A stretch of 64,000 bases of DNA from Microbaculum sp051390635 (GTDB lineage Bacteria > Pseudomonadota > Alphaproteobacteria > Rhizobiales > Tepidamorphaceae). The notes beneath the pieces were generated by a model. That model did not search any database. It was not told the DNA's origin and was given only the letters and a program-made list of their open reading frames with translations. The stretch lies in contig NZ_JBPODT010000001.1 in NCBI RefSeq assembly GCF_051390635.1, positions 806,001 through 870,000 of the forward strand. Direction: 5' to 3'. This document shows positions 20,524 through 28,557 of the stretch, one piece after another (positions within the stretch are counted from its first letter, which is position 1; the number at the start of each line of letters is the position of its first letter). The position numbers were made by a program, and so were the translations under genes.

Positions 20524-21279
20524 TTGTCGCGTCTCAGCGAACTCGTCTCGGCCTTCGGGTTGCTCACCCGGCTGCCCGTCGCGCGCATCGTTCCGGGTAC
20601 GGACTATGCCGATGCGGGCCGTTCGGTCTGGGCCTATCCCCTGGTCGGCGTCGTCGTCGGCCTGATCGGCGGGGTCGCTTACTGGCTGCTTGCCTTCATC
20701 GGGGTGACGCCGTTGATCGCCGGTGCCATTGCACTCGGTGCCATGGTGCTCGCGACCGGCGGTCTGCACGAGGACGGTCTGGCCGATACCGCCGACGGGT
20801 TCGGCGGCGGCGCAGAGCGGGAGGACAAGCTCGAGATCATGCGCGACAGCCGTATCGGCAGCTACGGCGTGATGGCGCTGGTCCTCGTCTTCGCACTGCG
20901 CCTCGGCGCGATCTCCGCGCTCGCCGGGACCGGCGCGGTCCTCGGCGCGCTCGTCGCCTCGGCGGCCCTCTCGCGCGGCGGCATGGGCCTGTTCATGCGC
21001 CTGATCGAACCGGCCCGGACCGACGGCCTGTCTGCCGGCGTCGGCAGCCTGGATGGCTCGGCGGCGGCGGAAGCCGCGGCGATTTCAATCCTGATCGCGT
21101 TTCTGGTGCTGACGCCCGGCGCGGCGATCCTGGCGGTCGTCTTCGCCGCCCTCGCCGTCGTCGCGGTCGGTGTGCTGGCGCTTCGGCAGATCGGCGGCCA
21201 GACCGGCGACGTCGTCGGTGCCGCGGGCATCGCCGCCGAATGCGCCGCGCTGACGGCCATCGTCGCGATCGGCGCCTGA
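20524..21279 (+). CDS. cobS: Adenosylcobinamide-GDP ribazoletransferase (cobalamin synthase)
   Basis: Membrane enzyme joining adenosylcobinamide-GDP and alpha-ribazole (phosphate) in the last assembly step (also called CobV). The 251-residue hydrophobic protein has several membrane segments and the acidic motif GLHEDGLADTADGFGGG, followed by MRDSRIGSYG. The TTG at 20524 is chosen because a GGAAAGGG site precedes it and the usual N-terminus (SAFGLLTRLPV) follows. No ATG is available nearby. It is the last gene of the cobalamin cluster; a minus-strand transporter gene ends 23 bases away. Confidence 0.93.
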   Translation: MSRLSELVSAFGLLTRLPVARIVPGTDYADAGRSVWAYPLVGVVVGLIGGVAYWLLAFIGVTPLIAGAIALGAMVLATGGLHEDGLADTADGFGGGAEREDKLEIMRDSRIGSYGVMALVLVFALRLGAISALAGTGAVLGALVASAALSRGGMGLFMRLIEPARTDGLSAGVGSLDGSAAAEAAAISILIAFLVLTPGAAILAVVFAALAVVAVGVLALRQIGGQTGDVVGAAGIAAECAALTAIVAIGA

Positions 21280-21302
21280 CCCGGTTCGCGGTCTGACGTG
21301 GT

Positions 21303-22979
21303 TCAGCGAACCAGGCTGACGCCACGCACGCCGGCAAGCCTCAGGATGAGCTGCGCCACGAGCAGGAACGCCACGACCGTGGCCATGATGCACACGGCAA
21401 AGGCGGCGGCCTGGTTCAGCGCGCCGCGGTCGTCGAGATAAAGCACCGAGACGGCGGCGAGCTGCGTCGACGGCGTGATCAGGAAGATCACCGCCGACAG
21501 GGTCACCATCGCGCGCATGAAGAAGAACACGCCGACGCCGAGCACCGTCGGCCAGATCATCGGCAGGATGATCCGCCTCACCGTCGTCGCCTTGGTCGCG
21601 CCGAGCGTCGAGGAGGCTTCGTCGAAGGTCGAGGAGATCTGCTTGATGTTGGTCGTCGCGAGCAGGAAGCCCTGCGCGTGGTAGTGATAGAGATTGCAGA
21701 CGGCGATGATCAGGATCGTATCGTAGATCAGGTAGACCGGCTGACCGGGCGTGTTGAAGGCGAGTATGTAGCCGAGACCGAGCACCATGCCCGGCACCGC
21801 CGCCGGCAGGATCGCGAGGAAGTAGACGAACCGCGACGCCCGGTTCGGGAACGCGTGGTTCGCGTAGGCCGCGCCGGTGACGAAGACGACCGACAGCAGC
21901 GCCGTGACGATCGCCACGTAGATGCTCGTCCACAACGGCGCGATGCCGTTCTGAACGTCGAACTCGTAGTGACGCAGGGTCAGCGTCAGATTATAGGGCC
22001 ACAGCCTCACGAAACTCGCGTAGACGACGATCGCGACCAGCGACAGGATCCCGGCGGCGACGACGAGCGAATAGGCGAACCAGGCGAGATCGCGGCCGCG
22101 TTGCGGCTTTGGAACCAGCGGCACCGATTGCGAGGTCAGCGATGCGAACTGCCGCCGCGCGATCCATTTCTCGCCCATGACGGCGAGCGCCGCCGGCAAC
22201 AGCAGGACGACGCCGATCACCGCGCCCATCGCGAAATTCGCCTGACCGGAAACCTGATTGTAGATCTCGACGGCGAGCACCGAGTAGTTGCCGCCGATGA
22301 CGACAGGATTGCCGAAATCGGTGATGACGATCGTGAAGACCACGAACCCGGCGGAGGCGAGCCCGTAGCGGGTGCCGGGCAGCGTCACGGTCCTGAAGAT
22401 CCGCCAGGGACCCGCGCCGAGACTTTCCGCGGATTCGTACATACGCGCATCGGCGACCGCGAGCGCGGTGCTCAGGATCAGGAAGGCGTGCGGAAACGCA
22501 TAGACGACGTCGGCGAAATAGATGCCCCAGAAGCCGTATATGTCGATATCGGTGCCGAACGTGCGGTTGATGAAACCGTTGCGCCCGAGCAGGAACTGCA
22601 GGCCGAGCGCCTGCACCAGCGACGGCGAGAACACCGGCAGCAGCGCGACGATCCGGAGCACGGGCTTCAGCGGCATGCAGCTTCGCTGCATCGCGTAGGC
22701 GAAACCGTAGGCGAGAACGAGGGTCGTCGCGGTGACGCTCAGGCCCACCTCGAACGTATTGCCGACGATGCCGATGAATCGGGCGTCCGTGAAATAACGG
22801 ACGAAATTGGCAAGACCGATACCCTCGGGCGTAATGAAGGAATTCTTCAGGATCGCCCAGAGCGGCACCAGCACGAAGACGACGAGCAGCAGGCCGGTCG
22901 CCGCGACCATGAACGTGCCGAACACACGGTCGGCGTCCATGGAGCGCGCTGGCGCTTTCGGTACGGCTGTCACGCTCAT
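21303..22979 (-). CDS. ABC transporter permease, 2-aminoethylphosphonate-type (fused two-domain)
   Basis: A 558-residue inner-membrane permease built of two BPD_transp_1 halves with about twelve membrane segments. The coupling motifs are recognisable as ESAESLGAGPWRIFRTVTLP in the first half and EASSTLGATKATTVRRIILP in the second. This fused form occurs in ferric-iron (FbpB-like) and putative 2-aminoethylphosphonate (PhnU-type) importers. The binding protein of this operon points to the latter. The start ATG overlaps the ATPase gene by 4 bases. Substrate assignment is inference; the transporter class is secure. Confidence 0.85.
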   Translation of the reverse strand: MSVTAVPKAPARSMDADRVFGTFMVAATGLLLVVFVLVPLWAILKNSFITPEGIGLANFVRYFTDARFIGIVGNTFEVGLSVTATTLVLAYGFAYAMQRSCMPLKPVLRIVALLPVFSPSLVQALGLQFLLGRNGFINRTFGTDIDIYGFWGIYFADVVYAFPHAFLILSTALAVADARMYESAESLGAGPWRIFRTVTLPGTRYGLASAGFVVFTIVITDFGNPVVIGGNYSVLAVEIYNQVSGQANFAMGAVIGVVLLLPAALAVMGEKWIARRQFASLTSQSVPLVPKPQRGRDLAWFAYSLVVAAGILSLVAIVVYASFVRLWPYNLTLTLRHYEFDVQNGIAPLWTSIYVAIVTALLSVVFVTGAAYANHAFPNRASRFVYFLAILPAAVPGMVLGLGYILAFNTPGQPVYLIYDTILIIAVCNLYHYHAQGFLLATTNIKQISSTFDEASSTLGATKATTVRRIILPMIWPTVLGVGVFFFMRAMVTLSAVIFLITPSTQLAAVSVLYLDDRGALNQAAAFAVCIMATVVAFLLVAQLILRLAGVRGVSLVR

Positions 22980-23974
22980 GCCGGCGCGGCCGCGAGCCGG
23001 CAGATGCGGTCGGCGGGCAGATCGAAACGAACCCGGTCCCCGACCGCCAGACGCTTGCGCCGCCCATGCACCTCGATCTCGAGCTCCTGGCCCTTGGTCC
23101 CGACGCCGAGCCGCATGGTGTTGCCGAGGAACGCAACCCGATGAACCGTGCCTTCCAGCGATCCGCCATCGGCAAGCGCCACGTGTTCCGGCCGGATGGC
23201 CAGGACGGTGCCCTGCTCGGCCGCATCGAGACCCGCGCGCAGATCCGGATCGTCCAGGATGTTCAGCCGGCCGATGAATTCGCCGACGAACCGCGTCTCA
23301 GGGCTCCAGTAGAGACCCTCCGCGGTCCCGATCTGTTCGATACGGCCGCCGTTCATGACCACGATGCGGTCGGCCATCTCCATCGCCTCGTCCTGGTCGT
23401 GCGTGACCATGATCGTGGTGATGCCGAGCCGCTGCTGCAGCTCGCGGATCTCGCCGCGCAGGGACTCGCGCACCTTGGCGTCGAGGGCCGACAGCGGTTC
23501 GTCGAGAAGCAGCACCGCCGGCTCCGGTGCCAGCGCCCGGGCAAGCGCGACACGCTGCTGCATGCCGCCGGAAAGCTCGTGGGGAAGCTTGTCGGCGTGC
23601 TGGCCCAGATGAACGACGTCGAGCATCTCGGCGACCCGCGCTTCGATGCGGGCACGGTCCCATTTACGGCACTCGAGGCCGTAGGCGATGTTGCGCGCCA
23701 CAGTCATGTTGGGAAACAGCGAATAGGACTGGAAGACGACCCCGAAATTGCGCTTGCGGGCCGGAAGGCCGGCAAGATCGTCGCCCTCCAGAAGGATCTC
23801 GCCCTCGTCGAGCGTCTCCAGACCCGCGACAAGGCGCAGCAGGGTCGTCTTTCCGCACCCTGACGGACCGAGAAAACAGACGAACTCGCCCTCCGCGAGA
23901 TCGAGATCGACATGATCGACCGCCACCACGGCGCCGAAGCGCTTGGTGACGTCACGCAAGCTGAGAAACATCAC
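22976..23974 (-). CDS. ABC transporter ATP-binding protein, 2-aminoethylphosphonate/iron type
   Basis: Cytoplasmic ATPase of the importer, 332 residues. Walker A is GPSGCGKTT (36-44), the Q-loop is in VVFQSYSLFP, the signature is LSGGMQQ (134-140), Walker B is LLLDEP (155-160) and the switch histidine is in MVTHDQDEAME. A C-terminal TOBE-like domain of about 90 residues begins near AIRPEHVALADG. It belongs to the class that includes putrescine, iron and phosphonate importers. It lies 55 bases after the binding-protein gene, with a terminator-like hairpin in the gap, and overlaps the permease gene by 4 bases. Confidence 0.9.
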   Translation of the reverse strand: MMFLSLRDVTKRFGAVVAVDHVDLDLAEGEFVCFLGPSGCGKTTLLRLVAGLETLDEGEILLEGDDLAGLPARKRNFGVVFQSYSLFPNMTVARNIAYGLECRKWDRARIEARVAEMLDVVHLGQHADKLPHELSGGMQQRVALARALAPEPAVLLLDEPLSALDAKVRESLRGEIRELQQRLGITTIMVTHDQDEAMEMADRIVVMNGGRIEQIGTAEGLYWSPETRFVGEFIGRLNILDDPDLRAGLDAAEQGTVLAIRPEHVALADGGSLEGTVHRVAFLGNTMRLGVGTKGQELEIEVHGRRKRLAVGDRVRFDLPADRICRLAAAPA

Positions 23975-23984
23975 ACCCCCTGAC

Positions 23985-24020
23985 CGGAAAGAAAAACGGG
24001 GAACGGCGCTGCCGTCCCCC
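23985..24020 (-). terminator. Partial terminator/attenuator between binding-protein and ATPase genes
   Basis: Read on the minus strand, GGGGACGGC and GCCGTTCCCC (about 24019-23998) form a hairpin with a small bulge, followed by GTTTTTCTTT. This is a rho-independent terminator layout placed inside the operon. It would favour higher expression of the binding protein than of the ATPase and permease, a common arrangement in ABC import operons. Confidence 0.7.
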
Positions 24021-24029
24021 GGGGGCTGA

Positions 24030-25079
24030 TTACTGCTCGTACCGCTTCTGCCATTCCGCGATGATACGGTCGTGGTTCTCGGCGGCCCAGGCGTAGTCGA
24101 CCTCGAACAGCACCGTGGAGATATCGTCGGGCAGGCCGGCGTTCTTGAACTTCTCCGGCATGTCGCGACCCTGCATGGTCACGATCGACTTCCACTTGTT
24201 GTATTCGGCCTCGGCGTTCTTGGAGACGGTCCAGTCGAGGAACTTCTTGGCGTCGTCCTTGTTCTGCGAGGTCTTCATCAGCGCATTGGCCTCGAGCTCG
24301 TGGCCGGCGCCCTCGCTCGGGATCACCATGGTGATCGGGTAGCCCTCGTCGATATTCTTGATGGCGCGCAGGGCAAATGAGATGCCGATGGCGAACTCGC
24401 CGGCGCTCGCCGCGTTGCACGGCTTCGACCCGGACTTGATGTACTGGTCCATGTTCTTGTCGAGCGCGTCGAGATATTCCCAGCCCTTCTCCTCGCCCAT
24501 CATCTGCAGGATCGAGGCGACGTGCAGGTAGCCGGTGCCGGAGCTCGCCGGGTTCGGCATGACGAGCTTGCCCTCGTATTCAGGCTTGATCAGGTCCTGC
24601 CAGGACGCCGGCATCGGCAGGTTGTCCTTCGCCATCTCCTCGTTGTTGACGCAGAAGGCGCCCATGTAGCCGGTGGTGGCGAACCAGTTGCCGTCCTTGT
24701 CGCGGAAGCGCGCCGGCACCTTGTCGATGTCAGCCGGCGAATACGGCTCCAGCATCGCCATGATGCGCGGATCGACCATCGCGGTCGCCGCCCAGCCCCA
24801 GATCACGTCGTGCTTCGGATTGTCGGCTTCCGCCAGCATCCGCGCCCGCAGGTCGCCGGTCGAGAGACGCAGGACGTCGACCTCGACGTCGGGCAGGTCC
24901 GCCTGCATCGCTTCGAGGAACGCGGCGAGTTCGTCTTCTTCATAGGAAGTGTAGACGGTGATCTTGCCCGCATCCGCGCTGCCGCCGGTGCCCGCGAACA
25001 GCATGGCACCGAGCACGAGGCCCGCCGCCGTCCTTGCGACCCGCTTGAAGGTGCCGCGTTGTGCGATAGTCCCGTTCAT
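24030..25079 (-). CDS. ABC transporter substrate-binding protein, putative 2-aminoethylphosphonate type
   Basis: A 349-residue periplasmic binding protein with a signal peptide (cleavage near SADA/GK at residue 37) and a type 2 fold (ITVYTSYEEDELAAFLEAM). The segment SSGTGYLHVASILQ, the SGSKPCNAASAGEFAIGISF stretch and EGAGHELEANALMK match the pattern I recall for the putative 2-aminoethylphosphonate binding family, related to iron-binding FbpA. The ATG at 25079 has a GGGAGA site; an upstream ATG at 25118 would put a charged stretch before the signal. It is first in the operon. The ligand could also be Fe(III). Confidence 0.8.
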   Translation of the reverse strand: MNGTIAQRGTFKRVARTAAGLVLGAMLFAGTGGSADAGKITVYTSYEEDELAAFLEAMQADLPDVEVDVLRLSTGDLRARMLAEADNPKHDVIWGWAATAMVDPRIMAMLEPYSPADIDKVPARFRDKDGNWFATTGYMGAFCVNNEEMAKDNLPMPASWQDLIKPEYEGKLVMPNPASSGTGYLHVASILQMMGEEKGWEYLDALDKNMDQYIKSGSKPCNAASAGEFAIGISFALRAIKNIDEGYPITMVIPSEGAGHELEANALMKTSQNKDDAKKFLDWTVSKNAEAEYNKWKSIVTMQGRDMPEKFKNAGLPDDISTVLFEVDYAWAAENHDRIIAEWQKRYEQ

Positions 25080-25249
25080 CTGCTTGTTCTCCCTCTGTCG
25101 GCATGCGCGCCAGTCCACACGCTGTGCCCTGTCGCCATAGTGTCACAAAACCGTAACCTGACAAACAGGATCGGCGGGTACCCGCATGTTTGAATGTGCA
25201 ATTTCGCCATAGCAACCAAACGACAGTGGAATGAAGCCGAATTTCCGGC

Positions 25250-25762
25250 CTATCGATCGAACACCAGATCGAGCCGCGTGACGGATTTCGGCGCGACGGC
25301 GACGGGGCGAAAGTCACCGCGCCGGCCGTCGAGCATCGGCGCCAGTTCATAGCGCCCCGGCCGCAACGGCCAGGCGAAGGAGCCGTTCTCGTTGGTCACG
25401 ATGGCGATCTCGGGGATCGCTTTCGTCGGCGTATCGAGCGATCGGGCAACGATCACGGCGCCCGGAATCGGCGCGCCGGCCGGCGAACGGACGGTTCCGA
25501 CGACGCCCGTGCGCAATCCATGCGCCTCCTCCGCCGTCTCGCCAGCTGCTGCCTCGTTGGCGGAGACGGGCTTGTTCTTGTTCGCCATCGCCGACACGCC
25601 TCCCGTCAAGATCGCCAGGACGAAGACCAGCGCAAGCGCGACCGCCGGAATGACGCGAGCTTGCCTTGCGTCCCGGAAGCGGGCCGCAGGAGCAATGTCA
25701 CTGACCGGACGCGAAGGACGCGTCCGATCACGGCTGTCGCTCGATCCCCTCACCGTCTCCAT
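25250..25762 (-). CDS. Membrane-anchored protein with carboxypeptidase-regulatory-like domain
   Basis: A 170-residue protein with a basic N-terminus, one membrane segment (VIPAVALALVFVLAILTGGV, about residues 37-56) and a C-terminal beta-sandwich-like part. The sequence GTVRSPAGAPIPGAVIVARS followed by NENGSFAWPLRPGRYEL is the pattern of CarboxypepD_reg/CNA-B-like domains. Orientation suggests the domain faces the periplasm. Its start overlaps the end of the protease gene by 13 bases, so the two are probably co-expressed. No enzymatic motif is seen. Confidence 0.7.
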   Translation of the reverse strand: METVRGSSDSRDRTRPSRPVSDIAPAARFRDARQARVIPAVALALVFVLAILTGGVSAMANKNKPVSANEAAAGETAEEAHGLRTGVVGTVRSPAGAPIPGAVIVARSLDTPTKAIPEIAIVTNENGSFAWPLRPGRYELAPMLDGRRGDFRPVAVAPKSVTRLDLVFDR

Positions 25763-26718
25763 TTCCGAAGGTTCCGGTACACGGCCCTGTTGATCCGCGT
25801 GCCGTGATTATTGGTGCTGTAGGGCGGACCATTGTAGGTGCCGTAGGCGTGGATCGCCATGGCGCAAAAGCTATTGCAGCCCCTCTTTCTGCGATAGACC
25901 GGCGATCCGCTCATGCCGCCGGTCGTGTCGTTCCGGTAGAACACACGCCGCCGCTCGGTCGCCGTCACGCGCCCCTTGCTGCGCCACATGGTCAGCCGTT
26001 TGTCGCCCGGGAATCCGGTGATGATCGTCCGCATCCCGTTGAGGGAACCGCGCTTCCAGAAGAAGCCGAGATACCCCACCGTCTCGCCGATATCGCAGTC
26101 GAGCTTGATCGCACCGTAGTCGAAGTCGTCCCGCCCGCGCTTCGCCCAGCCCCTGACGGTATGGAGATTGGTGGCATTGCAGGAACCGTACGGCGTCCTG
26201 GACCCGTTCGCACCCGGATAGATCTTGTAGCTCTCCACCGGATAGAAGTCGCCGCCGTCACCCTCGTGAACGCAATGGCCGGCCGTCGCCACGGTGTCCG
26301 GGCTCATCAGCCAGCCGGTGCACCGACCAGCGCTGAAAGTCACGAGCGTCACCGCCCGGTTCGGCCAACGCTTGGTCCGGCGAACGCGCCTGCGGGTATC
26401 CCTTCCGATGATCGACTCGGTTCCGACCGGCGCCCCCATCGCCTCGAGTGCATTCAGGACCTCGAATTCCTCGTAGGACATCTCCCCGCCCTTCAGGGTC
26501 GCGAGCGCATCCTCGATCACCCTGTAGGACAGGCTCTGGGTGTCGCCCCGAAAAGCGGGGATCATCTTTTTCGTCGAGGACGCCGCGTCCAGGGCCTCTG
26601 CCCGCACCCGATGATCCCCATTGCTCGAAACGGGATCGTGCAGCGACGCCGCCTCCGCCGCCAACGGAAGGGCCGCGAACGCAACCGCGAGCGTCAGTGC
26701 GAATTTGCTGAAAGCCAT
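25750..26718 (-). CDS. Secreted trypsin-like (V8/glutamyl-endopeptidase type) serine protease
   Basis: A 322-residue protein with a signal peptide (cleavage near AEA, residue 23), a pro-region to about residue 115 ending in a basic stretch (RRRVRRTKR), and a chymotrypsin-fold domain. The triad is visible: His148 in VATAGHCVHE, Asp200 in DDFDYGAIKLD and Ser270 in GGMSGSPVY. The overall style is that of S1B proteases exported as zymogens. The downstream membrane-anchored protein overlaps it. The substrate is unknown. Confidence 0.88.
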   Translation of the reverse strand: MAFSKFALTLAVAFAALPLAAEAASLHDPVSSNGDHRVRAEALDAASSTKKMIPAFRGDTQSLSYRVIEDALATLKGGEMSYEEFEVLNALEAMGAPVGTESIIGRDTRRRVRRTKRWPNRAVTLVTFSAGRCTGWLMSPDTVATAGHCVHEGDGGDFYPVESYKIYPGANGSRTPYGSCNATNLHTVRGWAKRGRDDFDYGAIKLDCDIGETVGYLGFFWKRGSLNGMRTIITGFPGDKRLTMWRSKGRVTATERRRVFYRNDTTGGMSGSPVYRRKRGCNSFCAMAIHAYGTYNGPPYSTNNHGTRINRAVYRNLRKWRR

Positions 26719-27248
26719 TGGTCGTCCTTGTTTCGATTGGATCGAACGGTCCGACCGAACGGGTTCACTGCCGATCGCCGTTCCCCTGCCAGCTTGCAGG
26801 CGCGGCCATCACGCTCCAATAATCGCATCTGTCCGTCAAGGATATGGGAATAATAAATTCGAACGATCCCGCCATAGTGCAATTTTCACCAGGCAATCAA
26901 ATGGCCTAGTCGAAATTAAAATTATGAATTTGCGCCGAATATATACAAATCGGAATCAAATTTCGATTACGTGAATTAAAAATACAGACTGATTTTACAA
27001 AAGAAAAAGTAAGTATTTCTATAGTAAAATTATTTATACATAAATATTACACCAATATCCAATCAAGACGACATCGCACGCAATCCCCCGAACGGTCAGA
27101 TATCGGTCCCGCGAAGTATCGGTTTCGCGATCCCATCAGCGACCACAGACGCCGCGCTGCCGCTCTCGCGTGTCGCAAAGCCTTGAAACGGACACCGCCT
27201 ATTCGCACAGTGGGGGTGATTCGAAACGAGGGGTCCGGAGTGGAAATC
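26719..27248. other. Gene-free, strongly AT-rich intergenic stretch
   Basis: 530 bases separate the divergent protease and lytic transglycosylase genes. From about 26880 the composition drops sharply; 26941-27060 holds only 26 G/C in 120 bases, against about two thirds G+C around it. No convincing gene lies inside. The stretch may hold promoters for both genes and could be a target for AT-binding nucleoid or silencing proteins (H-NS/MucR-like), or be the remnant of a foreign insert; neither is shown by the sequence. Confidence 0.7.
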
Positions 27249-28448
27249 ATGCGACGCGGAAGTGCGGCGGCAGCGGTCGTGGTTGGCCTGCTCGCCTTGG
27301 TCATCGGCGGGCCTGCTTCGGCGGCCAGCTGCCACGGCGGTGCGAGCTTTGCCCAATGGCTGGATGCCTTCCGGGCGGAAGCGGCGCAGCAGGGCATTTC
27401 GCAAGCCACGATCAAGTCTGCCCTCTCGGGCGTCCAATACGATCAGTCGGTCGTCAACCGCGACCGCGGCCAGGGTGTCTTCTCGCAAAGCTTCCTGGAG
27501 TTCTCCGACCGGATGGTGAATTCCTACCGGCTGCAGAACGGCGCCAAGCACCTGTCGTCCAAGAAACAGATGTTCGATCGCATCGAGCAGCAATACGGCG
27601 TGCCGGGCCCCGTCCTTGTCGCCTTCTGGTCGCTGGAGACCGATTTCGGCGCCAACAACGGCGACTTCAGGACGCTGAACGCCCTCGCCTCGCTCGCCTA
27701 TGATTGCCGCCGCCCGGACCTGTTTCGTGAGCATCTCATGGCCGCGCTCCAGATAATCGATCATGGCGACCTCACCGCGGCCGAGATGCGCGGCGCCTGG
27801 GCCGGCGAGCTCGGCCAGACCCAGTTCTTGCCGAAGGACTATATGGAAACGGCCGTCGATTTCGACGGCGACGGCAAGCGCAACCTCATCAAGAGTTCCG
27901 CCGACGCGCTTGCCTCCTCCGCCGCCCTTCTCCGCAAGCATGGCTGGCGTCCGGGGGAACCGTGGCTCGAAGAGGTGAAGGTTCCGGCCAACCTGCCCTG
28001 GCAGGAGGCCGACATCGCCCTTCAGTACCCGCGCTCGGAGTGGGCCCGCTTCGGCGTCACCCGCATCAACGGCTCCGCATTGCCCGCCGACGGACTGTCG
28101 GCCTCGCTGTTGCTGCCGATGGGCAAGGACGGTCCGGCCTTCCTCGCCTACCCCAATTTCCAGGTCTATCTGCAGTGGAACCGGTCGCTGGTCTACGCAA
28201 CCACGGCGGCCTACCTGGCCACCCGTATGGCCGGCGCGCCGAAGGTCAGCCGGGGCAGCGCGAAGCCCTTCGGCCGCAACGAGACTATCGCATTGCAGAA
28301 GGCGCTCAGCGCGCGCGGCTACCACGTCGGCAAGATCGACGGCATCCTCGGCGCCAACACCCGTGCCGCCGTCAAGGCCGAGCAGATTCGTCTCGGCCTG
28401 CCCGCTGATTCCTATCCGACGGCGGAGCTGTTGCAGAAGATGCGATAA
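27249..28448 (+). CDS. Lytic murein transglycosylase (MltB family) with peptidoglycan-binding domain
   Basis: Cleaves the MurNAc-GlcNAc bond with formation of 1,6-anhydromuramyl ends. The 399-residue product has a signal peptide (to about ASA, residue 26) and an SLT_2/MltB domain with the catalytic glutamate in FWSLETDFG (Glu130). AGELGQTQFLPKDYMETAVDFDGDG follows, and a C-terminal PG_binding_1 domain begins around residue 340 (ETIALQKALSARGYHVGKIDGILGANTRAAVK). The ATG at 27249 is chosen because it begins the signal peptide; a start at 27183 would add 22 unlikely residues. Confidence 0.93.
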   Translation: MRRGSAAAAVVVGLLALVIGGPASAASCHGGASFAQWLDAFRAEAAQQGISQATIKSALSGVQYDQSVVNRDRGQGVFSQSFLEFSDRMVNSYRLQNGAKHLSSKKQMFDRIEQQYGVPGPVLVAFWSLETDFGANNGDFRTLNALASLAYDCRRPDLFREHLMAALQIIDHGDLTAAEMRGAWAGELGQTQFLPKDYMETAVDFDGDGKRNLIKSSADALASSAALLRKHGWRPGEPWLEEVKVPANLPWQEADIALQYPRSEWARFGVTRINGSALPADGLSASLLLPMGKDGPAFLAYPNFQVYLQWNRSLVYATTAAYLATRMAGAPKVSRGSAKPFGRNETIALQKALSARGYHVGKIDGILGANTRAAVKAEQIRLGLPADSYPTAELLQKMR

Positions 28449-28538
28449 GGCCAGTCCGCCTCGGCCGGGAAGGTTGAATAGACCGAAGCGCCCAGGTCGC
28501 CCGAAGGCCTGTGGGCCTCGCTAGGCGGTCTGGTTCTT

Positions 28539-28557
28539 CCGGCCGGCGCGCGGCCGG
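28539..28557. terminator. GC hairpin between convergent mltB-type gene and pncB
   Basis: CCGGCCG (28539-28545) pairs with CGGCCGG (28551-28557) directly after the pncB stop codon. There is no T-run on either side, so it may end transcription weakly or only stabilise 3' ends of the two convergent mRNAs. Confidence 0.4.

Noticed and set aside
26941..27060. AT-rich stretch as an att site or integrated element boundary
   Set aside because: No integrase, tRNA gene or clear direct repeats of att type are present; only the composition is unusual.
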